The notes: generated from the sequence alone by a model not told the origin. A stretch of DNA of 64,000 bases from Salinirussus salinus (GCF_009831455.1 NZ_WOWO01000001.1:248001-312000); one strand, 5' to 3'; shown: positions 50,989-59,964, counted from the first letter of the stretch. Program-made: numbers and translations.

Positions 50989-52269
50989 ATGGCCTCGCTC
51001 CCGGTGGAAGTGCTTCTCGGCATCTATCTCGGGCTCCTGGTCGGGGTCATCCCGGCGCTGGTCTCCTGGGGGCTCGCGTTCGTCTTCAGGTACACCATCG
51101 ATATCACTATCCCCGCGTTCGGGGTGACGGTGCTGGCGGTCGCGCTCGCCGGGGTCAACGGCGGGCTGCTCGCGCTTGCGGACAAGACCATCACCCAGAA
51201 CCCCGACGCACCGCGACTGGTCACCGCCATCGTCGTGGTGGCGATGCTGGCGATGTACGCCCACCAGAAGGGCGATACGATGGGCGCGGAGTTCCCCCGC
51301 CGGCTCACGCTGTCGGGGCTGCGCAGCCGGACGCTCTCGACGGAGCTCGCGGACATCGTCGGCGGCGACGAGGTCCGGGTGCGCGTGGTCGGCGAGGTGG
51401 GCGACGTGGAGGGGTACCCGCCGCTTCCCGAGGACCTGCGGGCCGACCTGCGGGCCGTCGAGCGGCGCTTCCCCGCCGACCTCCGGCTGGACGAACTTGA
51501 GACCCGGGTTGCCGACCGGCTCCGGACGGAGTTCGACCTCGCGGACGTTTCGGTGTCCGTCGACGAACGCGGCCGGGCGACGGTCAGTGCCGCCCCGCCC
51601 TTTTCGGGGCTCTCGAAGCGGGTAGACGAGGGCCGCCAGGCCGTCTCCGTCGCGACACTCGTCCCGACGGGGCTGGCCCGCGGCGACGAGGTAACTGTCG
51701 CCACCCCCGACGCCGAGGTGGCGGGGACGGTCGTCAGCGCCCGGACCGACGGTGCGGGAGCGACGACGCCGGCAGTCAGCCAGCCAACCGCGCCGGCCGA
51801 GGACGGCCCGGACGATGAAGACGGCGGCGACGGCCACCGTCCGGCGCCCGTACGGGCACCCACGACCGACGGCGGCGAGGGGCGACTGACCGTCGCCGTC
51901 TCCCGGGCCGACGTGAAGACGCTGCTGGGCGTCGACCGGGCGAAGGTGGTCGTCGAGTCCAGGGGGACCCGCCGGGAGTACGAGGCGGTGTCGCTGTTGC
52001 GCCGGGCCGGGCGGCGGGTCCGCCGGCTGACCGTCGGGGACGGGAGCGCGCTCGCCGGCCGGAGCGTCGGGGCCGCCCGCGTCCGCGAGGAGTTCGGGGC
52101 GACGGTACTCGCCGTCCGGACGGCCGACGGCTGGCAGTTCGCGCCGGGCGGCGGGACGACACTCGACCCGGACGACGAGCTGTTCGCGGTCGGCGAGCCC
52201 GACGCACTCGAGGGGCTCGCCGATGCACTGGCCGGACGCCGGACCGGGACAGGGGGCGGTGACGACTGA
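50989..52269 (+). CDS. Membrane protein with C-terminal RCK_C (TrkA-C) domain, first of a paralogous pair
   Basis: 426 aa. Three helices (about 8-30, 37-62 and 70-92). A soluble part follows with VGEVGDVEGYPPLPEDLR (about 138-155), then RLDELETRVADRLRTEFDLADVSV. A Pro/Asp-rich linker (about 260-290) leads to an RCK_C domain (about 340-420) with VGDGSALAGRSVGAARVREEFGATVLAV and LDPDDELFAVGEPDAL. RCK_C binds c-di-nucleotides or metals in K+ transporters. There is no transport core I recognise. Overlaps the next gene by one base (TGATG). Confidence 0.8.
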   Translation: MASLPVEVLLGIYLGLLVGVIPALVSWGLAFVFRYTIDITIPAFGVTVLAVALAGVNGGLLALADKTITQNPDAPRLVTAIVVVAMLAMYAHQKGDTMGAEFPRRLTLSGLRSRTLSTELADIVGGDEVRVRVVGEVGDVEGYPPLPEDLRADLRAVERRFPADLRLDELETRVADRLRTEFDLADVSVSVDERGRATVSAAPPFSGLSKRVDEGRQAVSVATLVPTGLARGDEVTVATPDAEVAGTVVSARTDGAGATTPAVSQPTAPAEDGPDDEDGGDGHRPAPVRAPTTDGGEGRLTVAVSRADVKTLLGVDRAKVVVESRGTRREYEAVSLLRRAGRRVRRLTVGDGSALAGRSVGAARVREEFGATVLAVRTADGWQFAPGGGTTLDPDDELFAVGEPDALEGLADALAGRRTGTGGGDD

Positions 52270-53456
52270 TGGCGCTGGTCGGCAGTGTGGCGCAGCTCGC
52301 CGCACAGCTGGCCGGGCTCGCGGTCCTCGCCGGCGGGGTCGCGGCGGCCGTCGCGGTCGCCCACCGGTGGTACGTCCGCGAGCGAGTGCCCCGGGGGCTG
52401 GCGCTGTTGTTCGGGCTCGCGGCCGTCGCGGTCTACCTGAACACCACGACCGCGCTCGGGGAGGCGATCACCGGCTCCGGGGACGCGGCGACGGTCCGGG
52501 CCGCCCTGTTCAACATCGTCGCATTCGGCAGCGGGACCGGCGGCGCGTTGCTCGGGCGGCGGGCCGGTGACCGCTTCGCCGTCGAGGCCGTCACCGGCGG
52601 CGAGGAGGCCGTCGACGGCGGCGTCGGCCGGCTGGTCCGGACCGTCGGGCGAGCCATCAGGGTGGAGCTCCCGGAGGAGGTGGGCGACGTCGTCGGCTAC
52701 GACCCCGTTCCCCGGGAGACGAAAGAGCAGCTCGCCGGGACGACGTTCGTCTTCCCGCGCGGGCTCACCGTCGCGCAGCTTCGCGACCGGCTGGTCGAGC
52801 GCCTCAGGAGCGACTACGCCGTCGGGCACGTCGACGTCGACCTGACACAGGAGGGGTCCGTCGAGTACCTCGCCGTCGGTGCCCGGGCGGCCGGCATCGG
52901 ACCGACCCTGCCACCGGGGACGAGGGCCGTCGCGGTCAGGGCCGACCCCGCCTTCGCGGCCAGCGCCGGCGACACCGTTCAGGTCTGGGAGACCGACCCG
53001 ATGGAGCGGGTGCTCACCGCCGAACTCCGCGGGACCAGCGGGGACGTCGCCACCCTGGCGGTCGACGCCGCCGACACCCCGAAGCTCGACCCGGACACCG
53101 CGTATCGGCTGGTCACGCTCCCCGCCGACGACCGCCCGGACCGGGAGTTCGTCTCGCTGCTGCGGGCCGCCCGGGAGACGTTCAGCTCCGTCACCGTCGC
53201 CGCCGACAGCCCGCTCGCGGGGGTCCCGGTCGGCGCACTCTCGCCCGTGGTCGTCGCCGTCGAATCACCAGATGGCGGGACCGTTACGCTGCCAGAGCGC
53301 GACCGCACGCTCGCTGCCGGGGACACGCTCTTCGCCATCGCGTCCCCGGAGGCGCTTCGGCGGCTGGAGCGGGCCGCCGACCCGGCCCGCGGAACGGAGT
53401 CCGGGGCCGACCCGGGCGGCGCGGTCGCGGCCGCGGACCGGCCGGGGTCGCGGTGA
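52269..53456 (+). CDS. Membrane protein with C-terminal RCK_C domain, second of the pair
   Basis: 395 aa. Three hydrophobic segments (about 8-32, 43-62 and 78-100) and a soluble region clearly related to the preceding protein: EEVGDVVGYDPVPRETK and GLTVAQLRDRLVERLRSDYAVGHVDVDL align with GEVGDVEGYPPLPED and LDELETRVADRLRTEF. The RCK_C part (about 295-380) reads VAADSPLAGVPVGALSP and LAAGDTLFAIASPEAL. It is a diverged tandem duplicate, and the two products probably form a hetero-oligomer. Confidence 0.8.
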   Translation: MALVGSVAQLAAQLAGLAVLAGGVAAAVAVAHRWYVRERVPRGLALLFGLAAVAVYLNTTTALGEAITGSGDAATVRAALFNIVAFGSGTGGALLGRRAGDRFAVEAVTGGEEAVDGGVGRLVRTVGRAIRVELPEEVGDVVGYDPVPRETKEQLAGTTFVFPRGLTVAQLRDRLVERLRSDYAVGHVDVDLTQEGSVEYLAVGARAAGIGPTLPPGTRAVAVRADPAFAASAGDTVQVWETDPMERVLTAELRGTSGDVATLAVDAADTPKLDPDTAYRLVTLPADDRPDREFVSLLRAARETFSSVTVAADSPLAGVPVGALSPVVVAVESPDGGTVTLPERDRTLAAGDTLFAIASPEALRRLERAADPARGTESGADPGGAVAAADRPGSR

Positions 53457-53522
53457 GCGGCGGGGGTCGGGTAGCGGTGCCCAAGGGTTAGGGTTTTGCT
53501 GCCAGGGCGCCGAGCCCCGGGC

Positions 53523-53798
53523 GTGCAGTGGAAGCTGTTCGCGACCCTGGCCGAGACCGCCGGCAGTGAGGTGACCGTCCCGGCCGACGGCGAGACGACC
53601 CTGCGGGAGGCCCTCGACGCGCTGCTGGCCGCCGAGCCGGCCCTCGAGGACCAGATCCTCGCGGAGTCCGGCGAACTCCGCGAGCACATCCGGCTGCTCC
53701 ACGAGGGCGAGGACCCCTTCGCCGCGGGGGCGGGCTGGGAGACGCGCGTCGCGCCCGACGACGAACTCGCGGTTTTCCCGCCGGTCAGTGGCGGTTAG
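53523..53798 (+). CDS. samp1: Small archaeal ubiquitin-like modifier protein 1 (SAMP1)
   Basis: 91 aa. A beta-grasp ubiquitin-like protein that is adenylated by UbaA, then conjugated to Lys or used as a MoaD-like sulfur carrier. It begins MQWKLFATLAETAGSEV from GTG 53523 and ends in LAVFPPVSGG, the diglycine tail exactly as in Haloferax SAMP1. The GTG is chosen since upstream codons read promoter DNA (A/T box GGTTTTGC region about 53490-53497). Its last bases overlap the opposite-strand GNAT gene. Confidence 0.95.
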   Translation: MQWKLFATLAETAGSEVTVPADGETTLREALDALLAAEPALEDQILAESGELREHIRLLHEGEDPFAAGAGWETRVAPDDELAVFPPVSGG

Positions 53799-54682
53799 AG
53801 TTCGGTCGCAAACACCAGCCCACCCTGGTCGAAGGTGGCGCGGGCAGCCCCCGCGTCCGCGGTGTGTCGCGGGGTCGCGGGGGCGCACACGCGGGCCTCG
53901 TCGGCGCCCGCGCGGGCGGCGTCCGCGCGGACGGCGTCGAACAGCCCCTCACCGGCGCCGGGCTCCCAGGCCGCCGCGGCGTAGTCGGCCACCGCGCCAT
54001 CGCGGTGGTCGGGGTCGCGGGTCTCGAGCCGGACTGCCATCGCCCGCGTCCCGCCGTCGAGTATCGCGAGCGGCGACGCCGCTTCGACCCGCTCGCGGGT
54101 GAGTTCGGTGAACGCCCACGGCTCCCCGTCGGCCAGCGCCAGCCCGGAAAGGGCCGTGCGGGCGTCGCTGTGACTCCAGCAGTGCCAGGCCCGCCCGGGG
54201 TCGCGGTTGACCTCGCTGTCGACAGCCCTCTCGGCCGCGTCGACCCGGAGAAACCGACAGCCGGCGCGCACCTCGAACCCCACGGTCCGGGACTGACCCA
54301 TGCCGGCGGGGTTCCAGTCGAAGACGAGGTTGCGGGCGACGCGGGCGCCCCGCTCGCGGAGCCACTCGAAGAGGTACTCGACCAGGGCCGCCCCGTGGCC
54401 CGCGCCGCGGTGGTCGGGGGCGACGCGGATCCCCTGGAGCCACCCCTCGTCCTCCGCCAGCAGCTTCGCCTGACAGACTGCCACAACCCGGCGGTCCCCG
54501 CTTCCGTTCTCGTCTTCCGCCTCGACCTCGACGACCGCGGTGTGCTGGTCGGGACCGTCGGTCTCGACCCACTCCGGGAAGACGTCGGGGATGTAGTCCT
54601 CGGCCTCGCGGTCGGGCCAGGTCCCCTCGGTGAAGGCGGCGACCTCGTCGTGGTCGTCGGCGCGGGCCTGTCGGACGCTCAT
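53795..54682 (-). CDS. GNAT-family N-acetyltransferase, extended
   Basis: 295 aa. The acetyl-CoA site is GIRVAPDHRGAGHGAALVEYL (about 92-112; only the R-x-x-G-x-G/A core is diagnostic). The protein is longer than a single GNAT domain: a second half (about 170-295) with AFTELTRERVEAASPLAIL may be a second, degenerate GNAT fold. Substrate unknown. The ATG overlaps the gatD stop (ATGA at 54679-54682), so it is co-translated with gatD. Confidence 0.82.
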   Translation of the reverse strand: MSVRQARADDHDEVAAFTEGTWPDREAEDYIPDVFPEWVETDGPDQHTAVVEVEAEDENGSGDRRVVAVCQAKLLAEDEGWLQGIRVAPDHRGAGHGAALVEYLFEWLRERGARVARNLVFDWNPAGMGQSRTVGFEVRAGCRFLRVDAAERAVDSEVNRDPGRAWHCWSHSDARTALSGLALADGEPWAFTELTRERVEAASPLAILDGGTRAMAVRLETRDPDHRDGAVADYAAAAWEPGAGEGLFDAVRADAARAGADEARVCAPATPRHTADAGAARATFDQGGLVFATEL

Positions 54683-55920
54683 CGCCAGGGAGTCGAGCGG
54701 TCCTGGATCTCGCCGGCCAGCGACTCGCTCATCGCGTCCGCGACGGAGTCGGCGTTCGCCAGCACCCACATCAGTTTGACCATCGCCGTCCCCGGGAGGG
54801 TGTCCTCGCCCTCGACGACACCGGCGTCGAGCAGGTCCCGGCCGGTGTCGTAGACCCGGTCACAGACACGGCCCTCGATGCACTGGCTGGTCATCACGAC
54901 GTGGGTGCCGCCGTCGACCAGTTCCTCGACGGTGTCGATCCACGCGGTGTTGACGTGGCCCAGCCCCGTCCCCTCGATGACCACGCCGTCGCGGTCCGAG
55001 AGGGTTGCGAGCAGTTCCGGATCCGTCCCGGGTGTGAACTTCAGCAGGTCGACCGACTCCTCGAGGTCGGGGTGGAGCGCGAGTTCGGTCTCGCCGCGTT
55101 CTTCGTACGCCCGCCGGAAGGAGACCTCGCGGGACTCGTAGACCACCTCCCCGAGGGGGTTCGCGCCGACGGTCTCGAAGGCGTCCCGGCGGGAGGTGTG
55201 GTTCTTCCGGACTCGGGTGCCGCGGTGCAGCGCACACCGCTCGTCGGACTCGTCGGCGTGCATACACACGAGCACCTCCGCGCAGTCGCTTTTCGCGGCC
55301 TCGACCGCACAGACCGCGTTCATCACGTTGTCGGAGGAGGGCCGGTCCGCCGAGCGCTGGCTGCCGGTGAACACCACCGGGACGGGGGTGTCGAGCATGA
55401 ACGAGAGGGCGGAGGCGGTGAACTGCATCGTGTCGGTGCCGTGCATCACGACGACGCCGTCGGCGCCGGCCTCGATCTCCTCGTGGACGGCCTCGGCCAG
55501 CTCCTGCCAGACCTTCGGGGTCATGTTCTCCGAGAGGATGTTGGCGACGACGCGGCCCCGGTAGTTGGCCAGCCCCGCGAGCTCGGGGACCGCTCGCAGG
55601 ACGTCCTCGGCGTCGAACTGTGCGGTGACGGCGCCGGTCCGGTAGTCGACCGTCGAGGCGATGGTCCCGCCGGTGGAGATGAGCGAGACCGTGGGGAGGT
55701 CGTCGTCGAACTCGATGGCCGACTCGCCCTCGGTCTCCCCGGTCTCGATGTCGTAGACGCCGGACTCGAGCACCTCGACCGTCGCCGCCTCGCGGTCGAC
55801 GCCGACATTGTAACCGCTCTCGCGTTTCACCACGATGTGCTCGGGCGTCGAGGAGGGGAGGACGACCCCCTCGAAGCTGTCGCCGCCGCGCTCGACGCGG
55901 ACCCTGTCGCCGGTGTTCAT
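54679..55920 (-). CDS. gatD: Glutamyl-tRNA(Gln) amidotransferase subunit D
   Basis: 413 aa. With GatE it converts Glu-tRNA(Gln) to Gln-tRNA(Gln) in Archaea; GatD is an asparaginase-like subunit that releases ammonia from Gln or Asn. An N-terminal beta domain (about 1-70) precedes STGGTIAS with Thr86, then MHGTDTMQFTASALSF and FTGSQRSADRPSSDNV. The start at 55920 gives the family N-terminus (MNTGDRVRV). gatE is not in the window. Followed by the coupled GNAT gene. Confidence 0.94.
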   Translation of the reverse strand: MNTGDRVRVERGGDSFEGVVLPSSTPEHIVVKRESGYNVGVDREAATVEVLESGVYDIETGETEGESAIEFDDDLPTVSLISTGGTIASTVDYRTGAVTAQFDAEDVLRAVPELAGLANYRGRVVANILSENMTPKVWQELAEAVHEEIEAGADGVVVMHGTDTMQFTASALSFMLDTPVPVVFTGSQRSADRPSSDNVMNAVCAVEAAKSDCAEVLVCMHADESDERCALHRGTRVRKNHTSRRDAFETVGANPLGEVVYESREVSFRRAYEERGETELALHPDLEESVDLLKFTPGTDPELLATLSDRDGVVIEGTGLGHVNTAWIDTVEELVDGGTHVVMTSQCIEGRVCDRVYDTGRDLLDAGVVEGEDTLPGTAMVKLMWVLANADSVADAMSESLAGEIQDRSTPWR

Positions 55921-56006
55921 GAATCCGGGTTCGGGAAGGGCCGACTTGAAACCCGCGTTCGGGCCGGCCGAGTCGTTCATGCCGAAAATCTGAGCAGTGA
56001 AACGCG

Positions 56007-56480
56007 TTACTCGCCGGGCGGTTCGATGACACCTAATTGTCGCATGAGTCCGAGATTGTCCGGTTGTATCCACCATTCCGCGACCCTCCCATTCTCCAGG
56101 CGAAGGAAGGCCATTGTCTGGTGCTCGAACTCTTGCCCGGTTGGATCAATCCCCAAGAACTCACCGTCGTGGGTTCCACGCTCCGTCAGTCGGGCAGCGA
56201 CTGTATCACCTTCTGCGATTATATCATCGACAGTCACCGTGTAGTCTGAAAACGCACGGCGAGTCATTTTGAATCCTTCTTTGATCGCTTCGTGGCCACT
56301 GAAGTCACCCATCGGGGTGTGTTCCACAGCGTCCTCAGTGTAGAGTTCGTCAACTGCGTCGAGGCTTCCCTTCTCTACGACTTCTTCAATAATACGACGG
56401 GCGATACCCTTGTTTTCCTCGGCTGTTGTTGGCATTGTCTCCTCCGTTGGTGCGTTCGGCCCACAGCTCTCGCTGTCCAT
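56007..56480 (-). CDS. SnoaL-like ester-cyclase-family protein, lower-GC accessory gene
   Basis: 157 aa. NTF2-like cone fold of the SnoaL polyketide-cyclase superfamily: NKGIARRIIEEVVEKGSLDAVDELYTEDAVEHTP, FSGHEAIKEGFKMTRRAFSDY, ERGTHDGEFLGIDPTG and the closing EWWIQPDNLGLMRQLG. Typical for 'ester cyclase' annotations; the real substrate is unknown. The start may be 56480 or, more likely, ATG 56435 (MPTTAEEN). GC content falls visibly compared with the neighbours and codon choice is mixed, which points to recent transfer. Copy B of the 60-bp repeat lies about 120 bp upstream. Confidence 0.87.
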   Translation of the reverse strand: MDSESCGPNAPTEETMPTTAEENKGIARRIIEEVVEKGSLDAVDELYTEDAVEHTPMGDFSGHEAIKEGFKMTRRAFSDYTVTVDDIIAEGDTVAARLTERGTHDGEFLGIDPTGQEFEHQTMAFLRLENGRVAEWWIQPDNLGLMRQLGVIEPPGE

Positions 56481-56601
56481 ATCCCAACGCGAACGCTTCT
56501 ATAATTTCTACGTAGACCGTGTTAACAGTTGGTCCACCCGCTGAGAGATAGCGAGAATTCGGCGTGACACACAAACAACACTCACAAATAACTGCTGTAT
56601 T

Positions 56602-56661
56602 CGCGCCCTCTATTCAACACAGCCGCTGAAACCTATCACTGACTAATGGTTTCAACAAGGC
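56602..56661. repeat. Short dispersed repeat, copy B
   Basis: Counterpart of 9621-9680 (43 of 60 identical, no gaps; core 21/24). It is inside an A/T-rich 271-bp gap (56481-56751) between the ester-cyclase gene and the ArsR-type gene. Otherwise the gap holds only likely promoter DNA for the ester-cyclase gene. Confidence 0.65.
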
Positions 56662-56751
56662 CGAACTCTCTTGTTGTTCGCGGCTTCGCTCCCGAATCCT
56701 CCTAACCGCACACAAACGGGCCGGCGGAGCTACAAATACATACTGGGGCGC

Positions 56752-57441
56752 TCAGTCGGGGAGTCGCCAGCCCTCGTCGTCCTCGACGACGACGTCGCGC
56801 CCGGCGAGTTCGGTCAGGACCTGCTCGACGACCCGCGGCGGGGCCTCGACCCGGCGGCTCACGGCCTCGGTGTCGCCGGGCTCGTCGGCCAGCGCCCGAA
56901 GCACCGCCGTCACCAGCCGGGGGTCGCCGTCCTCGACCTCCTCGGCGATGCGCTCGCGGAGGTCGGTGACCCGCCCCTGGGCCCACCGCTGTGCCATCGA
57001 CAGCTCGTTCTCGAGGCGCTCGAGCCGGCGGAGCTTGCGGGCCATCTCCGAGAGTCCCTCGACTTCGTCATCTCTATCTGCGCCGTCCCCGTCGTCGGCC
57101 CCATCGTCCCTGTCGACCTCGATGCTCAGGTAGCGCCACCGGGTCGTGTCCAGCCCCGAACTGGCCGGGTAGGCGCTCTTGGTGCCGAAATCGTACGGCG
57201 AGACGCTCACCTCCAGGCGCAGCGCCCGCGAGATGGAGAAGTACTTCCGCCGTTTCTCGTCGACTCGGCTCTCGACCAGCCCCGCCTCCTCGAGCTTCCG
57301 GAGGTGGTCGATGACCGCCTTCGGACTCACCCCGAGATACTCGCTTATCTCGGTCACGTAACAGGGCTTCCGGGCGAGCAACCGCAGGATCCGCCGCCGG
57401 TTCGCGTTCCCGAGAAGATCGAGGAGTTCGGCGGAGTCCAT
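56752..57441 (-). CDS. ArsR-type winged-helix transcriptional regulator
   Basis: 229 aa. The N-terminal winged helix (about 1-75) has LLGNANRRRILRLLARKPCYVTEISEYLGVSPKAVIDHL with the wing SRVDEKRRKYFSIS. A central acidic linker (about 110-130, DDGADDGDGADRDD) and a helical domain (about 135-229) with a possible second wHTH follow. Haloarchaea-specific layout; the ligand is unknown. The minus-strand promoter A/T box (CTTATACGG, 57467-57475) is at leaderless distance from ATG 57441. Confidence 0.87.
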   Translation of the reverse strand: MDSAELLDLLGNANRRRILRLLARKPCYVTEISEYLGVSPKAVIDHLRKLEEAGLVESRVDEKRRKYFSISRALRLEVSVSPYDFGTKSAYPASSGLDTTRWRYLSIEVDRDDGADDGDGADRDDEVEGLSEMARKLRRLERLENELSMAQRWAQGRVTDLRERIAEEVEDGDPRLVTAVLRALADEPGDTEAVSRRVEAPPRVVEQVLTELAGRDVVVEDDEGWRLPD

Positions 57442-57569
57442 TTACCAGACGTAACCGATAGCCGTATAAGAATGTGTCGTCGACAGAGCCGCCAGCCCGG
57501 ACCGGCCGGCCAGGTCGTCCCACTGCTGGTGACGGAGTCGAGATACCCGACGCGGCGCCGGTGGAGGTC

Positions 57570-58463
57570 CTACGAGTTCCCGGCGTTTCCGCCGCCCTGC
57601 CCGCTGCCGCGGTCCCCGGGCGGTCCGCGACCGTCGCCCCGTTCGCCGTCCTGGTCGCCGCTCTCTCCGTTGCCGGGGTCGTCAGGCGGCCCGCCGTTAC
57701 CCGGGCCGCCGGTCCCGTTTCCCGACTCGGTGGCGTTGTCCGGTGACTCGGGCGGTCCGTCATTCGGCGGCCCCTCTCCGGGCGGTCCGCCGGTCCCGGT
57801 TCCCGGCTGTCCGCGGGTTCCATCTCCCGGTGGACCCGCCTGCGGTGGCGTTCGATCGGGCGGGCCGGCACCCGGCGGCGGCCCGCGTCCCACGTCGGTG
57901 ATGTTGCGGGCCAGGGCGGCCACCTCGGGGCCGGTCGTGTTCGCCGCCCGGTCACGGAGCCGGTCGAGCCGCGTGGCGTTGACGCCGACCTGCCGGGCCG
58001 TCTCGTTCGCCTCGCTGACGGCGGTCCGGAGAGCGTCGACCTGGGCCCGGAGCGCGCTCGCCCGGGCGGTGTACGCCACCTCCGGGATCTCCCCGCGCAT
58101 GGCAGCGAGCTCCGCGGAGCGGTTCCGGAGCCGGTCGAGGCGACGTTCGAGGGCCGCTGCGCGACTCTCGACCGCCCGTTCGGGCTGAGCCGAGCGGTTG
58201 ACCGACGCCCGCCAGACGCCGGACTCGACGGAGCTGTTCGCGCTGGCGGCGCTGGCCTGCATGAAGGACGTCACTTGGGCGCCGAAGGAGCCGTTCGTCG
58301 TCCGGTTGTCGGCCCCGCCGTTCGCGGCCCCGTTGTCCCCAGCCCCGCTGCCGCCGGCCTGCGGGACCGGGTCGACCGGCGCGACCGCCGCGACCGGCGC
58401 GACGACAGTCATCCCGACGGCCGCGAGGACGGCGGCGACCGCGACCAACCGACTGGTGTCCAT
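57570..58463 (-). CDS. Secreted coiled-coil protein with Pro/Gly-rich tail
   Basis: 297 aa. A signal peptide (about 1-30) is followed by an N-rich stretch, a helical coiled-coil-like domain (about 75-185, ESRAAALERRLDRLRNRSAELAAM) and a long Gly/Pro/Asp-rich disordered tail (about 190-297). It resembles the haloarchaeal DUF7096 type, from memory. NxT/S sites (e.g. NRTTNGS, NETA) suggest glycosylation. A/T box ACTTAAATAC on the plus strand at 58488-58497 suits its minus-strand start. Confidence 0.75.
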   Translation of the reverse strand: MDTSRLVAVAAVLAAVGMTVVAPVAAVAPVDPVPQAGGSGAGDNGAANGGADNRTTNGSFGAQVTSFMQASAASANSSVESGVWRASVNRSAQPERAVESRAAALERRLDRLRNRSAELAAMRGEIPEVAYTARASALRAQVDALRTAVSEANETARQVGVNATRLDRLRDRAANTTGPEVAALARNITDVGRGPPPGAGPPDRTPPQAGPPGDGTRGQPGTGTGGPPGEGPPNDGPPESPDNATESGNGTGGPGNGGPPDDPGNGESGDQDGERGDGRGPPGDRGSGQGGGNAGNS

Positions 58464-58720
58464 ACCGCCACCTGGGACCTACCCCGACTTAAATACGGAG
58501 ACTCGTTTGGACCGTTCAATTGCCGCCGATACCGTCTGAATCCGTCTGAAAGCGTTCAAAACCCTCTCTCGACCTCTCGCAGCCAGTCCGGGATCGCGAA
58601 GCCCGAGACCCTGCGGGGATCCCCTCTGGACGTCTGCCCCCCCGCCCGCGGCCGACCCGCACAGCATTTGGGACGGCGGCAAGAGCTAAGTATGGGTAAT
58701 GATAACACACACCTGACCGC

Positions 58721-59044
58721 ATGTTCGAACGGTTCTCCCGCGGCTACTATCTGGGCCGACTGTACGTCGAACCCCGGGACGGTGACCCGGGGATGTGCCA
58801 CAGACAGCACGAGCAGGTGACCGAACGCCTCTACGACAGGGACGTCCCGCCGGTGATGAAACTCGGCCGGACACACTTCGCCGTCGAGGGCGCCGAGGGC
58901 GTCCCGGCCGACACCCTGACCGTCCCGCCCGGACTGCTCGAGGAGGAGGGGGTCACGAACCCGCCGACGCTGACGGAGGTCTTTCTCGCGAAGGACGACC
59001 GGGCCGCCCAGCTTTTGACGCTGGCCGAGTCCCCCGCCGTTTAA
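58721..59044 (+). CDS. DUF5802 family protein
   Basis: 107 aa. The start MFERFSRGYYLGRLYVEP is the family's hallmark, followed by VMKLGRTHFAVEG. Soluble, function unknown. It ends 26 bp before the aVms1-like gene on the same strand, so the two may be co-transcribed. Confidence 0.85.
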   Translation: MFERFSRGYYLGRLYVEPRDGDPGMCHRQHEQVTERLYDRDVPPVMKLGRTHFAVEGAEGVPADTLTVPPGLLEEEGVTNPPTLTEVFLAKDDRAAQLLTLAESPAV

Positions 59045-59070
59045 GCCCCTCGGCGCCCCGGCTCCGGGTG

Positions 59071-59964
59071 ATGCTGGACGACCTGCTCGGCCGGACGGAG
59101 CTGAAAGACCGGATCGCCGACCTCGAAGCCGAGAAGGCCGACCTGCAGGCACAGCTCGAGGCCGAGCAGGAGCGTCGCGCCGAGGCCGCGACCGCACGCC
59201 AGGAGGCCGAACGCGAGGTTAACAGGCTGGAGGACCGCGTCACGGAACTCGAGGACCGCGTCCGGCGGCTCCAGGAGGGCGAGGGCGACCTCGCTTTCCG
59301 CGCGGAGGCGAGCCTGCGGGGCGAGCGACTCGAGGAAGCACTCGCCCGGCTCGAACGCCTCGAGACCGGCCCGGAGGGGGTCCTGACCGCGATGGTCGCC
59401 GACGGCCACGACGTGCCCGAGGCCGTCCGGCGGGCGCTGGGCGAGCGGGCGGCGCTGGTCTCGCGGGCCGCCCCCTGCCTGGTCGTGGCCGACGACATGG
59501 GGCTGGTGGGGGCCTGCCTCTCGACGCCGGTGGCTCCGGACCCCTTCGTGGAGTGGGACGACCGGGCCCGCCTGGAGCGGGAGTGGTTCCAGCCCCGCGG
59601 CGAGTACACCCTCGCGCTCGTTCGCTCTGACCTGTTCGCGATGGGCGTCTACGAGGACGGCGAGCGGACTGCCTTCCACGGCTTCGACGAAGACATCAAG
59701 AGCCAGCATTCCAAGGGCGGCTTCTCGCAGGCCCGCTTCGAGCGGCTGCGCGACGAGCAGATCGACAACCACCTCGAGCGGTGCCGGGCGGCCCTGGAGG
59801 AGCGGCCGGTCGACCGGCTCTACCTGGTCGGCGAGCGGTCGGTACTGGGGTCGCTCGCGGACCTGGCGACGGTCACGGCGACCGTTGACGCGACCGGCGA
59901 GCCCGAGCCCGCGCTGGCGGACGCCGCCGAGGAGTTCTGGACGGTTCAGCTCCGGAGCGTCTGA
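59071..59964 (+). CDS. Archaeal Vms1-like release-factor-fold protein
   Basis: 297 aa. An N-terminal coiled coil (about 10-75, many LEDRVxxLEDRV heptads) is followed by an eRF1-like VLRF1 domain. It contains the catalytic-region motif GGFSQARFERLRDEQ with Gln220, the equivalent of the GSQ Gln in Vms1/ANKZF1, and HLERC. Vms1 frees nascent chains from stalled 60S (here 50S) subunits by cutting peptidyl-tRNA. The coiled coil may dock it to the ribosome. ATG 59071 is taken (GTG 59068 precedes it). It overlaps the next gene's stop tail-to-tail by 19 bp. Confidence 0.88.
   Translation: MLDDLLGRTELKDRIADLEAEKADLQAQLEAEQERRAEAATARQEAEREVNRLEDRVTELEDRVRRLQEGEGDLAFRAEASLRGERLEEALARLERLETGPEGVLTAMVADGHDVPEAVRRALGERAALVSRAAPCLVVADDMGLVGACLSTPVAPDPFVEWDDRARLEREWFQPRGEYTLALVRSDLFAMGVYEDGERTAFHGFDEDIKSQHSKGGFSQARFERLRDEQIDNHLERCRAALEERPVDRLYLVGERSVLGSLADLATVTATVDATGEPEPALADAAEEFWTVQLRSV

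Noticed and set aside
56671-58188. Long plus-strand frame over the ArsR-type and secreted-protein genes
   Set aside because: Low-complexity Pro/Ser/Arg content, a shadow of the two minus-strand genes.
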